Shown here in pieces: positions 18,869 through 27,610 of a DNA stretch of 64,000 nucleotides (the stretch's first letter is position 1; each line of letters begins with the position of its first letter). The position numbers and the translations under genes were made by a program. This DNA is from Bog-756 sp963699085 (GTDB lineage Bacteria; Actinomycetota; Acidimicrobiia; Acidimicrobiales; RAAP-2): positions 992,001-1,056,000 of the forward strand of contig CAVOTH010000004.1 of the NCBI GenBank assembly GCA_963699085.1, read 5' to 3'. The notes beneath the pieces are model-generated. The model did no database searches, had not been told where the DNA came from, and saw nothing but the letters and a program-made list of their open reading frames with translations.

Positions 18869-19770
18869 CGAACTCCTCGTGGTGCGTCCCCGACCTGTTG
18901 TTCGACGTAGCGGCCGATGTGGGCGATCGCTTCTCGGGCCTCCGGAAGGAAGTCGGCAAAGGAGTGCCACACGTGGACCACGTCGTCCCAGATCTCGAGG
19001 GTCACGTCGACGCCGGCGGCCTCCGCACGCTCGGCGAACCTCGTGGTGTCGTCGAGCAGCAGCTCGGACGAGCCGACCTGCAACAACAGGGAGGGTAATC
19101 CCGCCAGATCCGCGAACAGCGGAGATGCCGTCGGCGATCGCCGATCGACGTCGCCCAGATAGGCATCGGCCATGAGGCCGAGGGTCGATGCGCTGACCAT
19201 TGGATCACTGTCGCGGTTCGCCTGCAGACTCGTCCCGGACAGGGTCAGGTCGGTCCAGGGGCTGATGCAGACCGCCGTTCTCGGCAGGGGCTCGCCGAGG
19301 TCGCGGAGAGCGACGAGCGTGGCGAGCGCCAATCCCCCCCCGGAGGAGTCACCGCAGAGCGCCGTGGCCTCTGGTGTATAGCCAGCCGAGATCGCGAAGC
19401 GGTACGCCGCCACTGCATCGTCGACGGCGGCCGGGAACGGGTGCTCGGGTGCCAGGCGGTAGTCCACCGCGAGCAGGCGGGCCCGCGTGGCGCGGGCTAG
19501 GTGGGAGAACAGCGCGCGAGCCGAGTCGAGGGTGCCCGTCGCATAGCCACCGCCGTGAAAGTAGACGACGGCGCGGCCTGGTACGCATTCGTCGGGAACG
19601 ACCCACTCCGCCGGTACGCCGGCTGCATCGATCGGCTCCCAGGTGATGTCCTCTGGCTTGGGGTACACCGGCACTCGACTCGTCATCTTCCGCATGGTCA
19701 TCAGGTCGCCCTCGAACGAGCCTGCAGCCCTGATGCCCTCGACCAGCCTTGTGAGCTCCTTGCTTGCCAT
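18865..19770 (-). CDS. HSL-type alpha/beta hydrolase
   Basis: 301 aa from ATG 19770. Oxyanion-hole HGGGY at about 72-76, nucleophile elbow GDSSGG with Ser about 142, Asp in the LLLDDTT-following strand, and His in VHVWHSF. This is the hormone-sensitive-lipase/acetyl-hydrolase class (esterase or lactonase). It is the first structural gene after the regulator, 8 bp from its stop. Confidence 0.9.
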   Translation of the reverse strand: MASKELTRLVEGIRAAGSFEGDLMTMRKMTSRVPVYPKPEDITWEPIDAAGVPAEWVVPDECVPGRAVVYFHGGGYATGTLDSARALFSHLARATRARLLAVDYRLAPEHPFPAAVDDAVAAYRFAISAGYTPEATALCGDSSGGGLALATLVALRDLGEPLPRTAVCISPWTDLTLSGTSLQANRDSDPMVSASTLGLMADAYLGDVDRRSPTASPLFADLAGLPSLLLQVGSSELLLDDTTRFAERAEAAGVDVTLEIWDDVVHVWHSFADFLPEAREAIAHIGRYVEQQVGDAPRGVR

Positions 19771-19778
19771 ACTTCGCT

Positions 19779-21107
19779 CTACCCTTCCGCTCGTTCCCCA
19801 GCCAGGTGCTCGGGACGCACGAACCCACGCTCGATCAACATCAGACAGGCGTCGAGCTCCGCCTTCGCACGTGTCTTCGAACCGAAGACCTCGACGATGG
19901 CCATGAGAATCTCGGCCTCGATCTCGATGTCGCCGAGCCCGGCAGACCGGAGCATCGTCGCCATCCTTCGGCGTCCCCAGTCGGTGACTGCAGCACGGTC
20001 CTGGCGTAGTGGCCCCTCGATGGCTTCGATCCACACCCGCACCAGTGGCCCGCTCGTGAGGTTCACCTCGGCGTAGCGACGCAACCACCCCCGCAATGCA
20101 GATCGGGCCGGCACCTCAGGGAGATCGCGTACCACCTCGGAGACATCCTGGATCGCTCGCACACCGATCACTCGTACGAAGTCGTCGATGTCGTCGAAAT
20201 ACGTGTAAAAGGATCCGCGCGACACCTCGGCGGCTCGAACGACATCGTCGATCCGTATTCCCCGATAGCCCCGATCGGTTATCAGACCGCTCGCCACCGC
20301 GAGAATGGATCTGAGCGCCCGTTTGCCCGGACGGGAGGCGTCAACTTTGAGGTTGCGGGCGCGGTCGAAGATCCTCCGTGCCTCGGGACTGAGGCGCAGG
20401 GCCGGTGGCGACGGGCCGGCTCGGTGGGGGTGGACGTTCACGCCGGAGATCGGGCCAAACAGCGCTCGGTGCACGACATCAGCGAGGGCGAGGTCGACCC
20501 GTTCCCGGCCGTAGGATCCGGGGGCGGCGGCACGCAGGATCGACATGCGGCTGAGAGCGCTGATCACGCCGGTGTTGAGGAGCTCGACCGTCGGGTCGAG
20601 CAGCCGCGGGGGGAGATCGGTCTCCACGAGCCGGGCTTCGAAGACGCCGACGGCGCGTCGGGTGATGGATGCTGCCCCGCCAGCCAGGGAGACATCGGTC
20701 TCCGCGGCTGCCTCGAACGCTCGGATGATCGGCTCGTAGCGCGCCTCGATGTCGGCGAGGCGTGAGATGCAGGCCAGCAACGAGGCATGCCCACGGGCGT
20801 CGGAGGTCACATCTTCGAGGGCCTCGAAGGCCGCCCACATCTGGGCAGCCACCTGCGTTGCGAGGCGACGAAACAGCTCGTCCTTGCCCGACGCATACTG
20901 GTAGATGGTGACCCGCGAGCAGCCGGCCAGCTCGGCAATGCGGTCAAGCGTCGTGCGGTCGTACCCAGCCTCGGCGAACGCCTCGAGGGCAGCATCGAGG
21001 ACGCGCCGTTGCGTCCGAAGGCCACGTGGTCCTATCACCGGGCTGTCAGCGAACGGCTTCCTGCGAGTGGAGGTCGAGATGACCTCGTTCGCAGCGGGTG
21101 CGGGCAC
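19779..21107 (-). CDS. Tandem-TetR transcriptional regulator (two TetR units in one chain)
   Basis: About 442 aa from a GTG at 21107 (a TTG at 21179 is also in frame). Two complete TetR helix-turn-helix units are present: residues about 31-80 (RRVLDAALEAF...GCSRVTIYQYASGKDELF) and about 263-312 (RSILAVASGLI...VSRGSFYTYFDDIDDF), each followed by an all-helical ligand-type domain. It precedes the eight-gene minus-strand operon and is divergent from the P450 relic, so it probably represses both, releasing on binding a pathway compound. Possible leaderless start. Confidence 0.85.
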   Translation of the reverse strand: MPAPAANEVISTSTRRKPFADSPVIGPRGLRTQRRVLDAALEAFAEAGYDRTTLDRIAELAGCSRVTIYQYASGKDELFRRLATQVAAQMWAAFEALEDVTSDARGHASLLACISRLADIEARYEPIIRAFEAAAETDVSLAGGAASITRRAVGVFEARLVETDLPPRLLDPTVELLNTGVISALSRMSILRAAAPGSYGRERVDLALADVVHRALFGPISGVNVHPHRAGPSPPALRLSPEARRIFDRARNLKVDASRPGKRALRSILAVASGLITDRGYRGIRIDDVVRAAEVSRGSFYTYFDDIDDFVRVIGVRAIQDVSEVVRDLPEVPARSALRGWLRRYAEVNLTSGPLVRVWIEAIEGPLRQDRAAVTDWGRRRMATMLRSAGLGDIEIEAEILMAIVEVFGSKTRAKAELDACLMLIERGFVRPEHLAGERAEG

Positions 21108-21221
21108 GCGCCAATGGTGCAACTTTCTAACGGGAATGTCAATCCATAGGACGTAGCCTCCCCGAAACACCCGTATCAATAGAGGTAGGCGCTAAGAGCG
21201 ACACCCGAGTCTCTTGACACT

Positions 21222-21560
21222 ATGTTCATAGTGCCGCATGATGCCGAAATGCCTGCTGTCGTGGCGCCTCGGTACGACCCGTACGACGTGGCGGTCAACG
21301 CCGACCCGTACCCTCACTGGAAGCGGCTCCGCGACGAGGCGCCCCTGTTTGACGTCAACCGTCAGGTGCGCGGCCACATTGCCTTCGGCTTCGGCTTGCA
21401 CTATTGCCTTGGTGCCGCGCTGGCCCGCCTCGAGGGGCGCATTGCGCTCGAGGAGGTCCTCAAGCGCTTTCCGGAGTGGACCGTCGACATGAGTCGGGCT
21501 GAGCTGTCGCCGACGTCCACGGTGCGTTGCTGGGAGACCCTCCCCGTGAGCATCCCCTAG
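21222..21560 (+). pseudogene. Cytochrome P450 relic with large internal deletion
   Basis: A 112-residue frame begins with a P450 N-terminus (YDPYDVAVNADPYPHWKRLRDEAPLF) and jumps in frame to the P450 heme loop (HIAFGFGLHYCLGAALARLE, Cys about 62) and C-terminal strand. Normal P450s have about 400 residues, so roughly 270-290 residues are missing between about 47 and 50. The heme-ligand loop is intact but the I-helix and ExxR are absent, so it cannot be a working P450. Confidence 0.85.
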
Positions 21561-21608
21561 CGAAGTGCCGGTCACGCTGGAGTGTTCACTTGATGGACAA
21601 CGGGACAC

Positions 21609-22400
21609 ATGAGCAACGAGCTCACGGACAAGGTGGCGGTCGTCACCGGTGGCGCCAACGGGATCGGCCGGGCGATTTCCGAGCTGTTCGTCGAGGAAGG
21701 TGCTCGAGTCGTCATCGCCGACATCGATGACGAGGCCGCGTCCGAAGTGGCCAACGGGCTCGGTGAGGCCACCTCGTTCGTGCACGCCGACATATCCGAG
21801 GCGGACGACGTGCAGGCAGCGATCGACCACGCGCAGGAGCACTTCGGCGCGCTTCACGTGATGGTCAACAACGCCGGGATCTCCGGTTCGGCCCGCCGGT
21901 TGATGCAAGACGACCTCAGAGACTTCGACCGCGTTGTCGCAGTCGACCTGTATGGCGTGATGGTGGGGACCCAGCGCGCCGCCCGCGCCATGAGCCCAGG
22001 CGGCTCGATCATCAACGTCACCTCGATCGCCGGTATCGCCCCCGGCCCCGGCTTCAGCACATACCGCGCCGCCAAGGCCGCGGTGATCCACTTCAGCCGG
22101 TGCGCCGCCATCGAGGTGGGCGAGCTCGGTGTGCGAGTCAACGTCATCGCTCCTGGGAACATCGCTACTGCGATCAACGCCTCGTTGTACGACACCGGAG
22201 CGGTGGCTCGACGACTCCAACCGCTGCACCGCAGCGGCGACACCCGCGACATCGCCAACGCCGCCCTCTTCCTCGCCAGCGATCGCGCTGCCCAGGTCAC
22301 CGGAACGTTGATCCCCGTTGACGGAGGCACGTCGGTCGGCCCGCCGCCCATCAAATGGGACGACGTCAAGGCCGGCGGTGAAGGCGTAGGTCCGAAGTGA
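21609..22400 (+). CDS. SDR-family oxidoreductase
   Basis: 263 aa classical SDR: TGGANGIG loop at about 13-20, NNAG at 87-90, Ser about 139, Tyr 152 and Lys 156, and the PVDGG C-terminal segment. It follows the P450 relic by 48 bp and was probably co-transcribed with it. A hydroxysteroid or terpenoid alcohol is a reasonable but unproven substrate class. Confidence 0.9.
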   Translation: MSNELTDKVAVVTGGANGIGRAISELFVEEGARVVIADIDDEAASEVANGLGEATSFVHADISEADDVQAAIDHAQEHFGALHVMVNNAGISGSARRLMQDDLRDFDRVVAVDLYGVMVGTQRAARAMSPGGSIINVTSIAGIAPGPGFSTYRAAKAAVIHFSRCAAIEVGELGVRVNVIAPGNIATAINASLYDTGAVARRLQPLHRSGDTRDIANAALFLASDRAAQVTGTLIPVDGGTSVGPPPIKWDDVKAGGEGVGPK

Positions 22401-22600
22401 GCAAGACCTCGTTGACCGTCGCCCCGCTCGCCAGCCCAGTAAGTGCCCTGAGCGTTGTCAGAACCATAATATTTTCCCTGGTCAGAAGGCATGTTTGTGA
22501 GTATCTCTCCAACCAATCCGAATGCCGATGTTCGAACCCCTCCCCGACCTCGGAGTACATCAAGCAAGCGGCATAGCCGATTGGCTACCATCTCTCGCCA

Positions 22601-23308
22601 ATGAAGCAACTCACCGGCGAACGCATCATCTTCTGGGCGCTGCCCGGAGTTGCCATCATCTGGATTGCGGCGTTCTTCCTCTTCCCTGGATTCCTGCCGC
22701 CAATGTCTCCGGAGTGGTCGGCGCAGAGAGTTGCCGCGTTCTATGCCGATCACACCTCGGGCGTCCGCTACAGCATGATCCTGTTCAACTGGTTCTGCGT
22801 GGCCCTGATCCCAATGCTGATGCTGATCGTGGAGCGCATGCGGGGCATGGCTCACCGGACGCCAATTCTGCGGTATTGCGTGATCGGGGTCGCCGGTGCC
22901 GCCCCGATCGCCTTTCTCACCGCAACGATCTTCTGGCTGCTGGCGGCGTTCCGACCCTATCGAGCCCCCTCGTTGACCCAGCTCTACAACGACCTGGCGT
23001 GGATCACGTTCACGTGTGGTGTGCCCTTCCTCGTCGCCCTCTGCTTGTTCCTGGCGGTGGCGATCTACCTCGATGATCAGGCGCAACCGGTGTTTGCACG
23101 GTGGGTCGGCCACTTCAATCTCTTGGTCGCCATCGCGTTGGTGCCGGCAGGCTTTGCCGGCCTGACGCTCACTGGGCCCTTCGTGTGGAACGGCTTCCTG
23201 TCGTTCTGGGTCAAGAACGTCGCCATCGCCGTGTGGCTCGTCGTCATGGCAGTGGTGTTGGGACAGACGATCAGGCGCGATCGGTTGGCGGACCAGATCT
23301 CAGCATGA
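22601..23308 (+). CDS. Six-helix membrane protein, first gene of a cox-like cluster
   Basis: 235 aa with six predicted membrane helices; extracytoplasmic loop MSPEWSAQRVAAFYADHTSGVR between helices 1 and 2. No family name recognised, but the next gene has the same architecture and related loops, suggesting a paralogous pair. Its stop overlaps the next ATG by 4 bp. Confidence 0.72.
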   Translation: MKQLTGERIIFWALPGVAIIWIAAFFLFPGFLPPMSPEWSAQRVAAFYADHTSGVRYSMILFNWFCVALIPMLMLIVERMRGMAHRTPILRYCVIGVAGAAPIAFLTATIFWLLAAFRPYRAPSLTQLYNDLAWITFTCGVPFLVALCLFLAVAIYLDDQAQPVFARWVGHFNLLVAIALVPAGFAGLTLTGPFVWNGFLSFWVKNVAIAVWLVVMAVVLGQTIRRDRLADQISA

Positions 23309-24081
23309 GGCGACCAGCTCTGCTCGACGATCCGAAGCGGGAGTTGTGGCTGGCCTGGTACACCACCATCGCCTTCTACTCCCTGTACACCGTCGTCTTC
23401 TTCATCATCACGCGGACCCAGCCACCGGGGAAGCCGTCGTACACCCCGACCCAGGTCGTTGGGTGGTTCGCCAGCCGCCATGAGGGTCTGCTCATCGGCT
23501 TTGGCCTGATATTCATCCTGGGTGGACTCTCCGCCACATCGATTGCCCTGATCACCTACTCCATCCGACGGATGTCGGTCAGCCGTGCTTTTGCCTACTC
23601 GTACCTGATCATCTACGCCGTGAGTGCGGTCCCCGGGTTTCTGTTCATCTGCGTGGCCATGACGGTGGGTGCGTTCCGGCCGGGGCGCAATCCAGAGATC
23701 CTCCGGTGGCTCTATGACCTCGGGTTCCTGTCCTTCTCCGGCACCATGGGCGTCTTCCTCATCGGATCGTTGATCTGGATGGTGGCGATATTGCTCGACA
23801 AGAACCGAGTCTTGCCGGCCTGGTTCGGCTACCTCAACCTGTGTAACGCGTTGACCGAGGTCGTGGTCGCGCCGTCGTGGATCTTCCATGCCGGCGTCTT
23901 CGCCTGGAACGGCGTGATCGCCTGGTGGATCAACGTGGTGGTCTTCGGCCTCTACACCGGGGCTTTCATCTACCTGTTGCGCAACATGATCCTCCGCGAG
24001 GACTTCGGGACGGGGCCGCTTCCTGACCTGCCGCGGCCGGAAGGGCGAGGTCGCCTGTTGGCGGAGTTCATGTCGCCATGA
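23305..24081 (+). CDS. Six/seven-helix membrane protein, paralogue-like partner
   Basis: 258 aa starting at the ATG overlapping the previous stop. The loop TPTQVVGWFASRHEGLLIG and the later FLIGSLIWMVAILLDKNRVLPAWFGYLNL resemble SPEWSAQRVAAFYADH and LDDQAQPVFARWVGHFNLL of the previous protein. It therefore seems to be a diverged duplicate. Ends with a 30-residue cytoplasmic tail and a 4-bp overlap with the oxidase subunit III-like gene. Confidence 0.72.
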   Translation: MRRPALLDDPKRELWLAWYTTIAFYSLYTVVFFIITRTQPPGKPSYTPTQVVGWFASRHEGLLIGFGLIFILGGLSATSIALITYSIRRMSVSRAFAYSYLIIYAVSAVPGFLFICVAMTVGAFRPGRNPEILRWLYDLGFLSFSGTMGVFLIGSLIWMVAILLDKNRVLPAWFGYLNLCNALTEVVVAPSWIFHAGVFAWNGVIAWWINVVVFGLYTGAFIYLLRNMILREDFGTGPLPDLPRPEGRGRLLAEFMSP

Positions 24082-24674
24082 CGACGACAGAACGCGACAT
24101 CTCGGCGATATCGGAGGAAAGTCCGTCGGGGCACATTCCCGGAGGGCGCGACATCTGGGTCTTTGTGCTGTTCGAATCCGCCGTATTTACCTCGTATTTC
24201 TGCGTCTACCTCTTCAACCGGACACAGCACGAACAGGTGTTCCTGGTCGGACAGTCCCACCTGCTTCTGTGGCTGGGCGTACTCGAGACGATCGTCCTAC
24301 TTACCAGCTCGTGGGCAATGGCCCGCAGCGTCCAGCACGCGTGGGCCGGTCGGTACGACGCCTCGAAGCGCGATGCCCTCCTGACCGCGGGATTCGGTGT
24401 TCTCTTCCTCATTCTCAAGGTCGTCGAGTGGGTCCGGCTGATCCATGCGGGGCACACATTCACCAGCAGCGAGTTCTTCCAGTACTTCTTCTTCCTGACG
24501 GCAATCCACTGCATCCACCTGTTGATTGGATTCGTCGTTCTCGGCGTGCTCTGGTATCAGCTCTCAGATCAGAAGCGACGCTCTCAACAGACGATCGAGA
24601 CTTGCGCGACCTATTGGCACAGTGTCGACTTCTTCTGGGTGATGATCTTCGCCCTGCTCTACGTGGTGAGGTAA
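24078..24674 (+). CDS. Cytochrome c oxidase subunit III-like (NorE-type) protein
   Basis: 198 aa, five helices. After a hydrophilic N-terminus the PGGRDIWVFVLFESAVFTSYF segment, AIHCIHLLIGF and YWHSVDFFWVMIFALLYVVR are the conserved helices of heme-copper oxidase subunit III and of its NorE relatives. No subunit I or II gene is in the window. One-base stop/start overlap with the next gene. Confidence 0.88.
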   Translation: MTTTERDISAISEESPSGHIPGGRDIWVFVLFESAVFTSYFCVYLFNRTQHEQVFLVGQSHLLLWLGVLETIVLLTSSWAMARSVQHAWAGRYDASKRDALLTAGFGVLFLILKVVEWVRLIHAGHTFTSSEFFQYFFFLTAIHCIHLLIGFVVLGVLWYQLSDQKRRSQQTIETCATYWHSVDFFWVMIFALLYVVR

Positions 24675-24970
24675 TGATCGAAACCGGATTCAACAAGCGA
24701 CTCTTTGTGGCGTGGTTGATCCTCGTGGCCATTTCGCTGGTCTACCTATGGATCGATCATTCGGCCACCCACCAGGGATTTCCGACCGCCAGCACAGTGG
24801 TGACCGTGGTCGCCATCTGCTTCGCGCTGATCAAGGTCCGGATCATCATGCGCGAGTTCATGGAGGTACGAGGCGCCCCCCGGGTGCTCCGCCGGCTGAC
24901 CGACTACTGGGTCCTGCTGATGGCCGCCGCTCTACTGGGGGTGTACGTCGCCGGAAGGGTTGTGGCCTGA
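24674..24970 (+). CDS. Cytochrome oxidase subunit IV-like (NorF-type) protein
   Basis: 98 aa with three helices (about 8-24, 32-50, 73-92), the size and layout of prokaryotic subunit IV/NorF. The charged FALIKVRIIMREFMEVR stretch between helices 2 and 3 is characteristic. Always found next to a subunit III-like gene, as here. Confidence 0.82.
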   Translation: MIETGFNKRLFVAWLILVAISLVYLWIDHSATHQGFPTASTVVTVVAICFALIKVRIIMREFMEVRGAPRVLRRLTDYWVLLMAAALLGVYVAGRVVA

Positions 24971-25372
24971 AGGGCAGCCATCTGGATGTTCAGACCTGCC
25001 GATGCAAGAAGCTGTCCCGGTCCATGACTTAGTGGACACCATGTCCCAGGACATCGGGCTCCCCGCCAGATTTCGATGAGCCGGACATCGTGGATACTTG
25101 AGTCGACCTTCGGGGACGGCTTTCAAACCCTGCTGGCACCTTAGAAATAGGCTCTGGACAGAGGTTCCTCGCAAAACCGGGCGGCCGGCCGAACGACGTA
25201 GAAACCTCCACAACGTTCCGCCAATCGCCCGGGAGTGGGCAGTCCGGACCGGCTCGAGGGCGCTGAGCGCCAACGCCGATCGCCTTGATTCCCCACCGCA
25301 GACGGCGCTGCTCGACGACCCACAAGGCCAGTTCAGCGTCAACTGATCCGTTCTGTCGATTAGTTCCGCTGA
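24971..25372. other. Stretch with no recognisable gene
   Basis: About 400 bp between convergent gene ends. Short frames on both strands resemble nothing I recognise, and no ribosome site or clear hairpin stands out. Confidence 0.5.
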
Positions 25373-27358
25373 TTACTTGGTCACCGGCAGCGTCAGGTTC
25401 GGTCGCAGCAACTTCATGTTGACGGGATGCATCACATCGCTGTTCAGCCCACCGGCCAGGCTCCACGCATAAAGATTGCCGTCGTACGAACCTACGTAGA
25501 GCACCCCGTTGGCCACGGCGGGCACATCGACCACGATGTCGCCGGTTGCGTAGTTCCACAAATTTGTACCGGTGGTGGCATTGAGGGCGTAGACCTTGCC
25601 ATCCTCAGACCCGATGTAGACCACACCATTTGCCACTGTGGGCGACGATTCCATGTAGGTCGCATCGAATTGGGTGTTCCACACCTTGGCGCCGGTGGCG
25701 GCGTTGAGGGCATAGACGTTACCGTCATCAGCTCCGACGTACACCACTCCATTTGCCACTGAGGGCGACGATTCGACAGGGCCTCCCGTCGTATAGCTCC
25801 ACAGCTCGCCTCTGTAGGTGCCGGTGGTAGCGGCGTACAGCGCGTAGACATTGCCGTCGTCAGACCCCACGTAGACCACACCATTGACCACTGAGGGCGA
25901 GGAGGTAACGGCGGAGCCCGTGGTGAAATTCCAAATCTCGCCACCGGTAGCGGCGTTGAGCGCGTAGACGTTGTCATCGTCAGACCCCACGTAGACCACG
26001 CCGTTCACCACGGCAGGAGAGGATTCCACGTCGGCGCCAGTCGTGTAGCTCCACAACTTGACACCTGTGGTGGCCTGGAGGGCGTAGATCTTGCCGTCCT
26101 CAGAGCCCACGTAGACCACGCCGTTCACCACTGCGGGAGAGGATGCGTTCACGCCGCCTCCGGTCGTGTAGCTCCACAACTTGGTCCCCGTCGTGGCACT
26201 GAGGGCGTAGACGTTGTCGTCGTCAGAACCCACGTAGACCACCCCGTTCACCACCGCAGGTGAGGACGGCACGTAGTTGCCGGTGGCAAAGCTCCACACC
26301 TTGGTGCCGGTGGTGGCGTTGATGGCATAGACGTCGTCACCGGATCCCACGTAGACCACCCCGTTCACCACCGCAGGCGAGGAGTACACGCCGTTGTCGG
26401 TCTGGTAGCTCCATTGCTGACCCAGTCCGCCCACGTTGGCCGGGTTGAGAGTGTCCTCGAAGGGGTTGGTACCCCGATGAGCAGGTCCGAATCCCCACTC
26501 AGTCCAGTTGGTGTTCACGTCGAAGGTGACCTGCTTGCCCACGGGAGGATTCGGGCTGCGCTCGATGGCACTGATGAAGTTGGTTCCCGGCTGGGCTGAT
26601 GCGGGAATGGGGAGGTTGCTGTAGGCGAAGTTCCCGTTGCCATCGGCGCCGACCAATGCCTCATCGGTAGTCCCGAAGTACAGGTCGACAAACTGATTCG
26701 GGGCATACCCCGAGCCGTAGACGGTGACGTTTGACGACGGCGTACCGGTGGTGGTGCTGAGCATGAGTCCCAAGGTGACCGTGAAGGCGGTGGCCGGGGT
26801 CATCGTCGTCCCGCCATCGATGACGGCGATGGGACCACTGGTCGCCCCGGCCGGCACCGTGGTGGTGATCTTCGTGGCTGACTTGACTGAGCATGTGGCA
26901 CTAGTGACATTGAAGGTGATCGTGCATGGGGTAGCGAATCCGGTGCCCGTCACCGTGACCGCTGTCCCTACCCCACCACTGGTCGGGGCGAATGACGTCA
27001 GCGTCGGGGTGACGGTGAGGATCTGGGGGCTGGAGGTGCTCTGGGACCCGGCGGTCACCGAGACAGAGCCGCTCGTGGCCCTCGGTGACACGGTGGCGTC
27101 GATCGTGCTGGCACTCCGGATCTTGAATGGAGCTGGGCTGCCGTGGATGGTGACCGCGGTCACTTTGGTCAGTCCAGCGCCAGTGATGACGACCGTATGC
27201 CCGGCAGCGGCTGTCTCGGGGGATACCGAGGTGATGGAAAGTCCCGGGGTCGATGCGCTTACTGGGTCCACCCCAACCTGAGTGGTGGCCAGGAAGAGCA
27301 AGCCCGTGGCCCCAACGAGCATCAGCCGACGACCTGGACGACCACGCTTCCTTTGCAC
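25373..27358 (-). CDS. Secreted protein: two IPT/TIG-like domains plus eight-repeat PQQ-type propeller
   Basis: About 661 aa. GTG 27358 is preferred because GGGGGAGG abuts the ATG at 27367 with no spacing. Signal peptide about 1-35, then two immunoglobulin-like IPT/TIG modules (ITSVSPETAAAGHTVVITGAGL; LTSFAPTSGGVGTAVTVTGTGF), a third beta module, and eight repeats of the form SSPAVVNGVVYVGSxDxxVYALNATTGxxLWSYTTG. The repeats are nearly identical in DNA as well as protein, implying recent expansion. An extracellular binding or scaffold role is likely; no dehydrogenase catalytic residues are visible. Confidence 0.85.
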   Translation of the reverse strand: MQRKRGRPGRRLMLVGATGLLFLATTQVGVDPVSASTPGLSITSVSPETAAAGHTVVITGAGLTKVTAVTIHGSPAPFKIRSASTIDATVSPRATSGSVSVTAGSQSTSSPQILTVTPTLTSFAPTSGGVGTAVTVTGTGFATPCTITFNVTSATCSVKSATKITTTVPAGATSGPIAVIDGGTTMTPATAFTVTLGLMLSTTTGTPSSNVTVYGSGYAPNQFVDLYFGTTDEALVGADGNGNFAYSNLPIPASAQPGTNFISAIERSPNPPVGKQVTFDVNTNWTEWGFGPAHRGTNPFEDTLNPANVGGLGQQWSYQTDNGVYSSPAVVNGVVYVGSGDDVYAINATTGTKVWSFATGNYVPSSPAVVNGVVYVGSDDDNVYALSATTGTKLWSYTTGGGVNASSPAVVNGVVYVGSEDGKIYALQATTGVKLWSYTTGADVESSPAVVNGVVYVGSDDDNVYALNAATGGEIWNFTTGSAVTSSPSVVNGVVYVGSDDGNVYALYAATTGTYRGELWSYTTGGPVESSPSVANGVVYVGADDGNVYALNAATGAKVWNTQFDATYMESSPTVANGVVYIGSEDGKVYALNATTGTNLWNYATGDIVVDVPAVANGVLYVGSYDGNLYAWSLAGGLNSDVMHPVNMKLLRPNLTLPVTK

Positions 27359-27610
27359 GACGACCATCCTCCCCCTTGGTAGCTAACTGGGCATTCGCCA
27401 CTTCGTGTTGCTGAGGCTTGCCAGATTATCGATTCCCCAACCGGGGGACGAGTCGATCCACCGCCTAAGTGTCGAGAATCCCATCCACCCGCTTAGTGAG
27501 AACCCGGCGCATCGGATCGAGCACCCCAATCACCGCGGTTCTAGACTGGTTGGTGTGACGATTAAGGGGCGACCACTGGCGGCAATGCTCCCCATAACCG
27601 GAGGTAAGGA

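Noticed and set aside
24971..25080. Possible insertion-sequence end
   Set aside because: No inverted-repeat partner or transposase remnant could be found.
25029..25559. 176-codon minus-strand frame after the oxidase cluster
   Set aside because: Overlaps the propeller gene end in another frame and shows no family pattern.
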